From contig CADAPC010000005.1 of assembly GCA_902789725.1 (NCBI GenBank), positions 1 to 64,000 on the forward strand: a stretch of 64,000 bases of DNA, written 5' to 3'. Origin of the DNA: an uncultured Bacteroidales bacterium (lineage in GTDB: Bacteria; Bacteroidota; Bacteroidia; Bacteroidales; Bacteroidaceae). Under the pieces are notes generated by a model that ran no database searches, was not told the origin of the DNA, and saw only the letters and a list, made by a program, of their open reading frames with translations. Numbering within the stretch: the stretch's first letter is position 1; the number at the start of each line of letters is the position of its first letter. The position numbers were made by a program, and so were the translations under genes. This document shows, piece after piece, positions 1-8,212 of this stretch.

Positions 1-55
1 TTGGGCCATAGCTCGCTATGCCCCTGCGGTCTTGCACCCAAATCTACTCCAAAAT

Positions 56-95
56 CAACTAAAAACAATTGAAAGCTAATTTTTAGAACATACCT
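56..95 (+). repeat. 40-bp direct repeat, left copy
   Basis: A 40-base stretch identical to 3143-3182, on the other side of the first two genes. Its right part (77-98) is also found inverted at 3045-3066 with one mismatch in 22. The window's first bases (1-12) recur at 3131-3142. Between 13 and 55 this copy has about 43 bases that the right copy lacks, including half of a small hairpin at 3-23. It may also hold the promoter of the downstream pair, but I see no clear TAnnTTTG box. Confidence 0.85.
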
Positions 96-109
96 TAATA
101 TATGCAATC

Positions 110-1120
110 ATGAGAAAGATGAAAAAAATGATGCTTGCCGCCATCCTGATTTGCGGTACAACAACGTTACTGAATTCATGCAGTAGTAATCATAGAGATG
201 CTGGTGCGCCCGACTATTCCCAGGAGTCCTGTTGGGACAAAATTCCAGAAATCGCCAAGGAATTCGACACGTTCTTCATCTATCCGACGGAGTACATGGG
301 TTCGGACGAGGGCGCCCCTGATTATGCCCCGCTCGACAATCCCGATATGGTGGAAGGTGCCAAGAACGACCACATAATAATGGCGAGCGCATTCGAGGAG
401 TCCACAAACCTGTTCATACCATACTACCGACAGGCCAGCGCAATGGCCATGAAAAGTGCTTATGACAAGACAGGGGATGTGCGTGCTGCGTTAGTTGGCA
501 CCCCCTACGAGGACATAACCGCTGCGCTTGACTACTATTTTGAGAACTACAACAACGGACGTCCGTTCATCATCGCAAGCCACAGCCAAGGTTCGGCCAT
601 CAACAGCCTCGTCCTGGAGAGTTACTTCAAGGAGCACCCTGACTACTATAAGCGTATGGTCGCCTCGTACATGATTGGCTTTTCCGTCACGAAGGACTGG
701 CTGAAGGAGAACCCACACTTGAAGTTCGCGACAGGCGAGGCCGACACAGGAGTCATCGTCAGCTGGAATACCGAGGGCAGGCAGAACATCGAACAAAACG
801 CCAAGAACGTAGTGGTGATGCCGAATGCTATTAGCATCAACCCGCTGAACTGGAAACTCGACGATACCTATGCGTCGGCAAGTGAAAACAAGGGATCGCT
901 CATCATAGACGAAGAGGCCGGCACTGTCAGCATCGGAGACATCGGCGCTGACGCACGGTTGAACACCGCTCGTGGCGTGGTGGTGACGAACGCCAAGTCT
1001 GAGCCCATTCCTTTGACCGACTTCTTTGGCCCTCAGAGTTTCCACAATGGTGACTACACGTTTTACTACAATAACATCAAGGACAATGTCGCCACGAGGA
1101 TTGCGGCATATAAAAAATAA
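110..1120 (+). CDS. DUF3089-type alpha/beta-hydrolase lipoprotein
   Basis: A 336-residue secreted protein with a lipoprotein signal: basic start, hydrophobic core, then LLNSC with the lipidated Cys at 24. The mature part resembles the DUF3089 alpha/beta-hydrolase family. It has an early FDTFFIYPTEY strand and a nucleophile elbow SHSQGS with Ser at about residue 159. The substrate is unknown; the family is lipase/esterase-like. The next gene starts 7 bases downstream, so the two are probably co-transcribed and both put hydrolases in the envelope. The pair is bracketed by repeats (77-98 and 3045-3066), which suggests a mobile or recombined block. The start at 110 gives the expected short basic N-region. 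Family call is fairly sure, the function is not. Confidence 0.75.
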   Translation: MRKMKKMMLAAILICGTTTLLNSCSSNHRDAGAPDYSQESCWDKIPEIAKEFDTFFIYPTEYMGSDEGAPDYAPLDNPDMVEGAKNDHIIMASAFEESTNLFIPYYRQASAMAMKSAYDKTGDVRAALVGTPYEDITAALDYYFENYNNGRPFIIASHSQGSAINSLVLESYFKEHPDYYKRMVASYMIGFSVTKDWLKENPHLKFATGEADTGVIVSWNTEGRQNIEQNAKNVVVMPNAISINPLNWKLDDTYASASENKGSLIIDEEAGTVSIGDIGADARLNTARGVVVTNAKSEPIPLTDFFGPQSFHNGDYTFYYNNIKDNVATRIAAYKK

Positions 1121-1127
1121 ATAGGTT

Positions 1128-3020
1128 ATGAAAGCAACGATTTGTAAAAGTTGGATAAAGACGTTGACGTTTATCGTCGTGATGGGCGTCTTTTTCGGAA
1201 TGAGTTTACTTGCTGAATGCAAGAACTGGAACAGTGCCGACCTTGTTGCGTATGGTAAGATATTCGCTTCCGGAGGCAATCAGGTGGTAGAAGCCGCCTT
1301 TGCCGTGAAGGATGGCAAATGTGCTGACTTCCTGCTCACTGACAAGGATGTGCTGACTTGCCCAGTGGCAGAGATTCACACGGCCAAGCCCACAGCGGCT
1401 TACTTTGAAGAAAAGAAGGTCGTCCCCATAGAGACGGATAATGAGATGGAAAAGTATAAGGAAATTGTCAGATCCTGGTACGGCGAGAACAAAAAGATTA
1501 CGGACGGCCGCTATGACAAATCGCTGGCCGTCAAGTGCATCAATGGTACCTTCGTCGGCAAGAAGACGGAGAAGGTGATTGCCTTCAGGGGTATTCCGTA
1601 TGTCGGTCAGCAACCTGTAGGCAATCTGCGCTGGAAAGCTCCAAAGGACGTTGTTCCTGACGACGGTGTGTTCGAGGCCTACTACAATGCGAAAAGTGCC
1701 ATGCAGCCCGAGGCCGAGATCTCTTCCCTCTACTTTCAGGGCGAGGACTGCCTGTACCTGAATGTATTTAAGTCGGATGATGCTGCAAATCAGAAAAAGC
1801 CTGTCATCGTATGGATTCATGGCGGTGCCTATGAGTATGGTGGAACGGTCGATCCGCTATATGACTTCCACAATTTCGTAGAGGAGAATCCAGATGTCAT
1901 CGTCGTTACTGTCGCTTACAGACTGGGGGTCTTCGGCTTTTTGCATCTGTCGCACTTGCCAGACGGCAAAGATTATCCTGACGCACAAAACCTGGGACTT
2001 CTGGACCAGCAAAAGGCATTGAAGTGGGTGCATGAGAACATAGCTGGCTTTGGTGGCGACCCCGATAACGTGACCCTTTGGGGTGAATCGGCTGGCGGTG
2101 GAAGCGTCACCTCGCAGTCATTGGTCAAAGGCTCCAGACAGTATTTCAAGCGGGTCATTGCCGTGAGCGGTACACCCGCCTTGTCAAGGTCTAAGGAGCA
2201 GGCGGTCGCTTGTACAAATGAATTGATGGAGGCTTTAGGCTGTAAGACCGTTGCCGACCTGCAGAAGGTAGATGTCGATAAACTCGTGAGCACAGCCTCT
2301 GCCTTGCTCCCGCTGCGCGTGGCTCCCGAAAGAGACGGCGACTTACTGCCTCTGAATCCGTGGGAGGCTGTTGCAAACGGTGCTGTGAAGGATATCGACT
2401 TCCTGCAGGGGGTAAACAAGGATGAGATGAACTTCTTCATGGTGACAATGGGTGGACCTGAGCCTTTCAACGAGTGGGCCTCAGAAGTAAAAGCCATGAA
2501 ATATGCCCCGATGACAGACGAAGAAAGAGCGCTTGCTGATGGCTTTTTCAACAGCATACAAGGAGAGAGTTATGAACCATATACACGTCTGTTCAGCCAG
2601 ATTATGTTCAATGCGCCATGCGTCAGGATGTCGGAGGAGCAGGCCAAGGCTGGCGGCAAGATGTACACCTACCACTTCACGGTTGAATCGTCTTTGCCGC
2701 TGATGAAGAGCGGACATGGCGTGTCGCTTCCTGCTATGTTCAAGCATCCGGATATGGACGGCGATACGGGCCGTGCATTCGACGAGACCTTCTCGAAGAC
2801 AGTACGTAAGATGTTTGTGCAATTCTCGAAGACTGGCAATCCGTCCCTCACCGCGGAGCTGTCTCCCGACGGCAAGGCCAAGGTGTGGCCGCTCTACGAC
2901 CTGAAGGACAAGCAGGTGATGGTTCTCGACGAATTCAACATCCACCCAGAAAAGGAATCACAGAGAAAGATCGTTGATTGGGAGAGGACCTATTTCCTGA
3001 CCAAATATTTCAGCTTTTGA
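1128..3020 (+). CDS. Type-B carboxylesterase with N-terminal amidohydrolase remnant
   Basis: A 630-residue exported hydrolase. From about residue 120 it is a type-B carboxylesterase (para-nitrobenzyl esterase/cholinesterase family): FRGIPYVG, oxyanion loop HGGAYEYGG, nucleophile elbow GESAGG with Ser 321, and a late GHG motif that should supply the catalytic His. The N-terminus is odd. Residues 36-65 match the N-terminus, and residues 61-101 the very C-terminus, of the two amidohydrolases encoded at 3290-6821, as if about 500 codons were lost in frame. The hydrophobic leader ends in LLAEC; Glu before the Cys is poor for lipidation, so the protein may be periplasmic instead. It follows the DUF3089 gene by 7 bases. 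Esterase call is sure, the substrate is unknown. Confidence 0.9.
   Translation: MKATICKSWIKTLTFIVVMGVFFGMSLLAECKNWNSADLVAYGKIFASGGNQVVEAAFAVKDGKCADFLLTDKDVLTCPVAEIHTAKPTAAYFEEKKVVPIETDNEMEKYKEIVRSWYGENKKITDGRYDKSLAVKCINGTFVGKKTEKVIAFRGIPYVGQQPVGNLRWKAPKDVVPDDGVFEAYYNAKSAMQPEAEISSLYFQGEDCLYLNVFKSDDAANQKKPVIVWIHGGAYEYGGTVDPLYDFHNFVEENPDVIVVTVAYRLGVFGFLHLSHLPDGKDYPDAQNLGLLDQQKALKWVHENIAGFGGDPDNVTLWGESAGGGSVTSQSLVKGSRQYFKRVIAVSGTPALSRSKEQAVACTNELMEALGCKTVADLQKVDVDKLVSTASALLPLRVAPERDGDLLPLNPWEAVANGAVKDIDFLQGVNKDEMNFFMVTMGGPEPFNEWASEVKAMKYAPMTDEERALADGFFNSIQGESYEPYTRLFSQIMFNAPCVRMSEEQAKAGGKMYTYHFTVESSLPLMKSGHGVSLPAMFKHPDMDGDTGRAFDETFSKTVRKMFVQFSKTGNPSLTAELSPDGKAKVWPLYDLKDKQVMVLDEFNIHPEKESQRKIVDWERTYFLTKYFSF
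1233..1430 (+). other. Collapsed amidohydrolase remnant inside the esterase gene
   Basis: The stretch encodes ADLVAYGKIF...NQVVEAAFAVKDGK joined directly to CADFLLTDKDVLTCP...KPTAAYFEEKKV. The two intact amidohydrolases have the first part near residue 30-65 and the second part as their last 40 residues. The join (about 1303-1320) falls where the intact genes have near-identical DNA at both sites: codons for VKDGKY near the start and V/IKEGKY near the end. This fits an internal deletion by short homology, kept in frame and fused to the esterase. The C-terminal part is closer to the copy at 3290 (CPV.EIH) than to the one at 5055. Confidence 0.85.
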
Positions 3021-3044
3021 GAAGAAAGTCTGTTTCATCTACGT

Positions 3045-3066
3045 TTAAGGTATGTTCTAATAATTA
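3045..3066 (-). repeat. Inverted copy of the left repeat
   Basis: Reverse complement of 77-98 with one mismatch in 22 bases, the TTAA end pointing inward on both sides. Together the two form terminal-inverted-repeat-like ends around the two-gene block 110-3020. No transposase lies inside. Confidence 0.75.
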
Positions 3067-3142
3067 CTAAATCTGAGATGATTATCTTCCATTGTTTTTG
3101 TTGCTTTTGGGCATCTTTGGGCTTAATCCCTTGGGCCATAGC

Positions 3143-3182
3143 CAACTAAAAACAATTGAAAGCTAATTTTTAGAACATACCT
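3143..3182 (+). repeat. 40-bp direct repeat, right copy
   Basis: Identical to 56-95. It lies in the 269-base gap between the esterase and the convergent amidohydrolase. The 12 bases before it (3131-3142) equal bases 1-12 of the window, so the homology continues leftwards with a 43-base gap. Apart from this and the inverted copy at 3045-3066 I see no gene in 3021-3289. Confidence 0.85.
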
Positions 3183-3289
3183 AAAGTCTCTTGCAAAATA
3201 GAGAAGCGGCATTAATGGCTTGAACATCGAGCTTATCCCGAATTCGGGTTGACAGAACATATGAACTGTTGACACACAAAAGGGGATTG

Positions 3290-5014
3290 CTACATCGGGA
3301 ATACCTTCTTGCCTTCGAAGTAGGTGGCGGCTGGCTTGGCCTCGTGGATCTCCTTCACAGGACAGGTCAGCACGTCCTTGTTGACGAGCAGGAAGTCGGC
3401 ATACTTGCCTTCCTTCACACTGCTACGTTCGTTCTCCAGAAACATCTGCCTGGCGACGTTGATGGTCAGGGCGGTGAGGGCCTGCTCACGGGTGAGGCAT
3501 TCTTCCGTCCACCATGGCTTCCCGTTTTCTTCGTGATAGACACCCGTAAGTACTATCTCCATAATACCGAAGGGGTCGTCGGGAGCACCGCAAAGGGCGG
3601 GGAAGTCGGAGTGTGACGACACGTTGATGCCGTAGTCGAAGAATGACTTCATCGGGTAGCCCTTGTCCTTCATGCCCTCTGGGAGTATGCGCATCAGTTC
3701 TTCCTGCAGCTCATTGTCGGCATGATGCCACAGCATGCCTGAGGTGACGTAGATGTTGTTGTCTGCCATGCGCTTGTAGTCAGCCTCGTTGACACCATAC
3801 ACGTGTACCAATGTGTTGCGCATCTCTTTTTTGCCAGCGTTGACGTAGGCATTGACAATGCGCTCAACACCTTTGTTTCCCATTACATGTACGTGCATGG
3901 TGATGCCCTTTTCGTTGGCTTTGCGGGTGATGTCGGTCAGCTCCTCTTCCGACCAGTTGGGGATGCCCTGCTTTTCGCCGGGATAGAGCGGCTCGACAAA
4001 TCCGGTGCCACTCTCCACGGTGCCGTCTATGAACATCTTGAGCCAGTTGGTGCGGATGTGCGCTGACTCGTATTTCTTCGTGGCAGCAGCCTTCTCCAAG
4101 GTTTGGGCTACGTCCATCCAGCTGTCCAGTTCCCAAGCTGTACCCAGCACGAAGTGCATGTCGCCGGCCTGGTCCATCTGCTGGGCGGCCTTGTAGAAAT
4201 TGTCGTTGAAGAAATAGGAGGAGTAGCCGTCCTGATACATCGTGTAGCCTTCCGACAACAGTTGCTCCTGAATGCCTACCATGTTGGCCTTGGCCACATC
4301 GACGGAAAACAGGTATTCGTTGTCGAGGAATGAGCGCACGTAGGTGCCTGCCTGTTCCTTCACGTAGCCGGTGGGTATGCCGTTGGCATCCAGTACAATC
4401 TCGCCACCGCGTACCTCCGTCTTGCCTGCCGTGCCGTCCTCGTTGATGAGACCTGCTTTCTTCAGCAGGATGGTGTTTGCAATGCCTTTGTGACCTTCTT
4501 CGTCGGCAAAGTAGATGGGGATGTCGCTACAGACTTCATCCAGCATTTTGCGATAGCACAGGTCGCGGGGGAACTTCATCATCTCCCAGCCGCTGCCAAA
4601 GATAACCTTGGCCCCATTGTCCTTTGCCTTCTTCACGGCAGCGGGGACTATCTCCTTGATGAACTTGTCAACATCGGTTTCGCGGCTCATCACGGTACCC
4701 ACAGTCTGGATGGCATAGCCCAGCGAATAGTGGGCATGGCCATTGCCGCAGCCTGGCATTACGAGGCCCTTGCCACTGTAGTCTATCACCTCGGTCTTGC
4801 CTTCCTCTACAAAGGCTTCGGCTCCGGCCTTGTCGCCTACATAGACATACTTCCCGTCCTTCACGGCAAAGGCTTCTACAATCTGATTGTCCTCGGCGGT
4901 GTAGATTTTGCCATAGACCACCAGGTCGGCACAGTCATTGCTCTTGCAGCCAACGAGCATCCCTGTCCCAAAGAGAATGCTCAGCACTGCGATAATCGAT
5001 AAAATCCTTTTCAT
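3290..5014 (-). CDS. Amidohydrolase_3 (YtcJ-like) lipoprotein, paralogue 1
   Basis: A 574-residue metal-dependent hydrolase of the YtcJ-like amidohydrolase family, predicted to be lipid-anchored (lipobox MLVGC, Cys 23). Early beta-strands (ADLVVYGKIYTAEDNQIVEA) are followed by metal ligands in NGHAH (His 93 and 95), HVHVMGNKG in the middle and a late SHSDFPA that should carry the catalytic Asp. The usual PGFxDxHxH motif is PGCGNGHAH here. The substrate is unknown; relatives act on amides or cyclic C-N bonds. It lies 40 bases downstream of a close paralogue with the same gene structure, probably in one transcript. Both starts are preceded by AAGCATT. The C-terminus matches the scar in the esterase at 1233-1430. 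Confidence 0.88.
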   Translation of the reverse strand: MKRILSIIAVLSILFGTGMLVGCKSNDCADLVVYGKIYTAEDNQIVEAFAVKDGKYVYVGDKAGAEAFVEEGKTEVIDYSGKGLVMPGCGNGHAHYSLGYAIQTVGTVMSRETDVDKFIKEIVPAAVKKAKDNGAKVIFGSGWEMMKFPRDLCYRKMLDEVCSDIPIYFADEEGHKGIANTILLKKAGLINEDGTAGKTEVRGGEIVLDANGIPTGYVKEQAGTYVRSFLDNEYLFSVDVAKANMVGIQEQLLSEGYTMYQDGYSSYFFNDNFYKAAQQMDQAGDMHFVLGTAWELDSWMDVAQTLEKAAATKKYESAHIRTNWLKMFIDGTVESGTGFVEPLYPGEKQGIPNWSEEELTDITRKANEKGITMHVHVMGNKGVERIVNAYVNAGKKEMRNTLVHVYGVNEADYKRMADNNIYVTSGMLWHHADNELQEELMRILPEGMKDKGYPMKSFFDYGINVSSHSDFPALCGAPDDPFGIMEIVLTGVYHEENGKPWWTEECLTREQALTALTINVARQMFLENERSSVKEGKYADFLLVNKDVLTCPVKEIHEAKPAATYFEGKKVFPM

Positions 5015-5054
5015 AATGCTTGTTCTTAATTTTTAAAGCGTAATTTTTCACTCT

Positions 5055-6821
5055 TCACTCTTGATTCTTCATTTCGAAGACTTTCTTGCCTTCGAAGTAA
5101 GTAGCGGCGGGCTTGGCCTCGTGGATTTCCGTTTCGGGGCAGGTCAGCACGTCTTTCGTGACCAGCAGGAAGTCGGCGTACTTGCCCTCCTTGATACTAC
5201 CACGCTCATTCTCGATGAACATCTGTTTGGCCACGTTGATGGTCAGGGCGGTGAGGGCCTGCTCGCGGGTGAGGCATTCTTCTGTCCACCAAGGCTTGGC
5301 CTGCTCAGGATAATAGATTCCCGTCACAGCCACCTCCATGATGCCGAAGGGGTCGTCGGGACTGCCGCTCAGTGCGGGGAAGTCAGAGTGTGACGACATG
5401 TTGATACCGTGGTCGAAGAAGGATTTCATAGGATAGCTCTTCGTCTCCATGCCCACGGGCACATAGCCAGCCTTCAGCAGCTCCTGCTTGTCGTTGGAGA
5501 AATGGTGCCAGAGCATGCCTTCGGTGACGTAGATATTATGGTCTGCCATGCGTTGATAGTCGTCGGGCATCACCTGATGGACGTGTACCAGTGTATTGCG
5601 CATCTCGTCCTTTCCTCCGTTGATGTAGGCACTGACGATGCGGTTGACACCCTTGTTGCCCATGACGTGTGTGTGTACAGTCACTCCCTTCTCGTTGGCT
5701 TTGCGCGTGATGTCGGTCAGTTCTTCCTCTGACCACAGCACGACGCCCTGGTGCCCGTCGGGATAGACTGGCTCTACGAAGCCGGTGCCGGGCTCTACCG
5801 TGCCGTCAACGAAGATCTTGAGCCAGTTGGGCTTTACTCGGGTGGAAGCGTATTTCTTGGCATCGCCGGCCTTAGCCAGCACTTTGTCCATATCCATCCA
5901 GCTGTCCAGCTCGGTGGTCAGCCCCAAGACGATATGCAGGTCACCGGCTTTGTCTAGCTGTTGGGCGGCCTTGAATATGTTTTCGTTGAAGAAATAGGTG
6001 GAGTAGCCGTCGATATACATCGTATAGCCCTCTGACAGCAGATGCTCCTGCACGCTCTTCATCGTGGACTTCGCTATGTCAATGGAAAAGAGTTTCTCGT
6101 TGTCTAAGAAAGAGCGCACGTAGGTACCGGCCTGCTCCGACAGGAAACCATTTGGTAAGCCGTCGGTCCCGAAACCAATCTCGCCACCACGTATTTCCTT
6201 TTTCAGCACCTTTCCGTCTTCACTCAGGATGCCGGCCTTGATCAGCATGATGCTGTTTGTCAGACCTTTGTGACCCTCCTCATCGGCAAAGTAGATGGGT
6301 GTGTCGCTGCAGATGGCATCCAGGTCGTGACGGGTAGGCATCTTGTTCTGGAAGGTCATCAGGTTCCAGCCTTGGCCAAAGATAGCCGTGGCCCCAGTGT
6401 CTTTTGCTTTCTGGACGGCAGCGGGAACAATCTCCTTCAGGAACTTTTCGGGACTGTCGTCATAGCTGATAATCGTTCCTACTGACTGGATGGCATAGCC
6501 CAGCGTGTAATGTGCGTGGCCATTGCCGCAACTGGGCATCACAAGACCCTTGTCGCTGTAGTCTATCACCTCAGTCTTGCCCTCTTCTACGAAGGCCCTG
6601 GCTCCCGCCTTATCGCCTACATAGACATACTTGCCGTCCTTCACTGCAAAGGCTTCTACAATCTGATTGCCTTCGGCGGTGAAAATCTTGCCATAGACAA
6701 CAAGGTCGGCACTGCTATCCTCTTTGCAACTGGTTTGCATACCCATGCCGATGACTGCACTCACAACAGCGATGAATATGTGCATCGCCTTCATGAAACT
6801 CATACGAAATGTTTTTTCCAT
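5055..6821 (-). CDS. Amidohydrolase_3 (YtcJ-like) lipoprotein, paralogue 2
   Basis: A 588-residue paralogue of the preceding amidohydrolase, alike along its whole length: ADLVVYGKIF start, NGHAH metal ligands (His 102, 104), HTHVMGNKG, SHSDFPA and the EGKYADFLL C-terminus. I chose the ATG at 6821 although the frame is open to 6854: the upstream ATG lies in the likely promoter, and AAGCATT before this ATG recurs before the paralogue's start. A signal peptide ends at MQTSC (Cys 32), so it should be a lipoprotein. It is first in a two-gene operon, with a membrane AraC-type regulator encoded just upstream on the same strand. Two retained copies plus a collapsed third one suggest repeated duplication of this family here. 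Confidence 0.88.
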   Translation of the reverse strand: MEKTFRMSFMKAMHIFIAVVSAVIGMGMQTSCKEDSSADLVVYGKIFTAEGNQIVEAFAVKDGKYVYVGDKAGARAFVEEGKTEVIDYSDKGLVMPSCGNGHAHYTLGYAIQSVGTIISYDDSPEKFLKEIVPAAVQKAKDTGATAIFGQGWNLMTFQNKMPTRHDLDAICSDTPIYFADEEGHKGLTNSIMLIKAGILSEDGKVLKKEIRGGEIGFGTDGLPNGFLSEQAGTYVRSFLDNEKLFSIDIAKSTMKSVQEHLLSEGYTMYIDGYSTYFFNENIFKAAQQLDKAGDLHIVLGLTTELDSWMDMDKVLAKAGDAKKYASTRVKPNWLKIFVDGTVEPGTGFVEPVYPDGHQGVVLWSEEELTDITRKANEKGVTVHTHVMGNKGVNRIVSAYINGGKDEMRNTLVHVHQVMPDDYQRMADHNIYVTEGMLWHHFSNDKQELLKAGYVPVGMETKSYPMKSFFDHGINMSSHSDFPALSGSPDDPFGIMEVAVTGIYYPEQAKPWWTEECLTREQALTALTINVAKQMFIENERGSIKEGKYADFLLVTKDVLTCPETEIHEAKPAATYFEGKKVFEMKNQE

Positions 6822-6851
6822 AATGCTTCTTTTGGTTAATATTAAGTGGTA

Positions 6852-6882
6852 CAAAAGTAAGCATTATCAGCCAAACGGCAAT
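6852..6882 (-). promoter_or_regulatory. Promoter of the amidohydrolase pair
   Basis: Minus strand TACTTTTG (6859-6852) fits the Bacteroidetes -7 box TAnnTTTG; ATTG 19 bases upstream is a partial -33 box. It lies about 30 bases before the ATG at 6821. Confidence 0.5.
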
Positions 6883-6972
6883 GTCCTCAATGAGCGGGAA
6901 TGGAAGTTCCTGCTGATTTCATAACATTTTTTGCAGATTTTATAACTCAATTATAGTTTCTCGCCTTTCCCA

Positions 6973-8067
6973 TCAGCCCTCAGCCCTCTCCCCTCTATAA
7001 TCTTGCATCCACGTCGTCACGCTCTTACCCGTGCGTTGTTTGAAGGCATTGCTGAACGTGCTGTAGTTGCGGAAACCGCTATCCAGGGCCAGTTGCTTGA
7101 GCGTGAACTGTTGGCGGTCAGCGACAGCCTGCTGGTAGCGGCTGATGAAATAGTCGATGCGCAGGCCGTTGATGTAGGCATTGTATGTGATGCCCTTTCG
7201 TGAGAAATATTGGCTAAGATAGTTTCGGTTGGTACCGATAGCCTTGCATAGCTGTTGGACGGACAGGTCGTACTGTAGGTAGAGTCTGGTCTCTATGCAG
7301 TGCCGCTGTAGCAATGGTCCAATCTTGTCTTCAGCGAGTTCCTCCCTTTCTGTGATTATGGACTGTGGCTTGTTGATACTCAGGTCGCTGAGCGACTCTA
7401 CCCTCCATACGAGGAAGCTGACCAGAATGATGCCATTGAACTGCATGGCGTATTTGAAGAAAAGATTATGAATCTCGAACGTGTACAGGCAGAATCCTGA
7501 CAGGATGATGGCCAGTACCACTAAACTCTGCCATACTTCTTTATGCTCCAGGTCGGCATAGTTGTCGCGCAGCCAGCGTCCGTATTGTCGGGTGGCGCGA
7601 ACGAAGTATATGACGAGTCCGACGATCATCAACAGATAATAGGTATAGATCACCGGCAGAAAGGCATCGCTGCTCGTAGCGATGCACACCGTTATGCCTA
7701 TTACGAGTGGTGCCATCATCACGGCGATGGGCCAGAGCGGGCGTCGGCGGTCTTGCAGCATGGTGAACAAAATGGCTATTGACAAGGGGAACACCGTCAG
7801 GAGGTCGAGTAGTGTGCCTACAAAATAGGTGGTCTTGATAGCCTCGGTATCCGTGAGGTAGATGAGGGGCATGAACCACAGGTGGCTCAAGGTGGATGCA
7901 CCCATGAAGGCTGCCGTCCACCGGCGCAGGCGTACTGGCGATGTGACGCTGGGAACAATAGCGTTGGCCCGTCGGAACAGCAGATAACAGCAGGCAACCA
8001 GATTCAATGCTGTCACCGCTGAGTAAACCATCAGATAAATGATCTCTTCCCGTATTTGGTCATACAT
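6973..8067 (-). CDS. Membrane-bound AraC-family regulator
   Basis: A 364-residue protein with an N-terminal half of about six or seven hydrophobic segments (residues 5-230) and a C-terminal AraC-type DNA-binding domain with two helix-turn-helix units (GTNRNYLSQYFSRKGITY and LDSGFRNYSTFSNAFKQRTG). Such 7TM-HTH fusions are thought to sense an extracellular or membrane signal directly. The frame is open to 8121, but a promoter lies at 8091-8122, so the ATG at 8067 (MYDQIREE) is chosen. It ends 150 bases before the amidohydrolase operon on the same strand and is a natural candidate to control it; this is inference from position only. No periplasmic sensor domain is visible. Confidence 0.85.
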   Translation of the reverse strand: MYDQIREEIIYLMVYSAVTALNLVACCYLLFRRANAIVPSVTSPVRLRRWTAAFMGASTLSHLWFMPLIYLTDTEAIKTTYFVGTLLDLLTVFPLSIAILFTMLQDRRRPLWPIAVMMAPLVIGITVCIATSSDAFLPVIYTYYLLMIVGLVIYFVRATRQYGRWLRDNYADLEHKEVWQSLVVLAIILSGFCLYTFEIHNLFFKYAMQFNGIILVSFLVWRVESLSDLSINKPQSIITEREELAEDKIGPLLQRHCIETRLYLQYDLSVQQLCKAIGTNRNYLSQYFSRKGITYNAYINGLRIDYFISRYQQAVADRQQFTLKQLALDSGFRNYSTFSNAFKQRTGKSVTTWMQDYRGERAEG

Positions 8068-8090
8068 ATCTTCGTTGTTTATTGGCTGTG

Positions 8091-8122
8091 CAAAGTTATA
8101 AATAATACGTGAAATATACAAA
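8091..8122 (-). promoter_or_regulatory. Promoter of the AraC-family regulator
   Basis: On the minus strand, TTTG (8122-8119), 20 bases, then TAACTTTG (8098-8091): a textbook Bacteroidetes promoter. It lies inside the longest possible reading frame and so decides the start at 8067. Confidence 0.7.
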
Positions 8123-8130
8123 TTGAAACG

Positions 8131-8172
8131 TAAGAAAATAGCCCCAACCGTCCAGAGGGGTTCGATTGGGGC
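8131..8172 (-). terminator. Terminator of the MFS transporter gene
   Basis: On the minus strand GCCCCAA and TTGGGGC pair (8172-8166 with 8147-8141) around an 18-base loop that can pair further, followed by the T-rich TATTTTCTT. It lies 41 bases after the transporter stop codon. Confidence 0.6.
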
Positions 8173-8212
8173 AATACTTGATTATTTGCTCAGTTTGAGC
8201 ATGATGGATGTG

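Noticed and set aside
491..1279. A 262-codon minus-strand frame over the DUF3089 gene
   Set aside because: Antisense shadow running into the next gene; no family resemblance.
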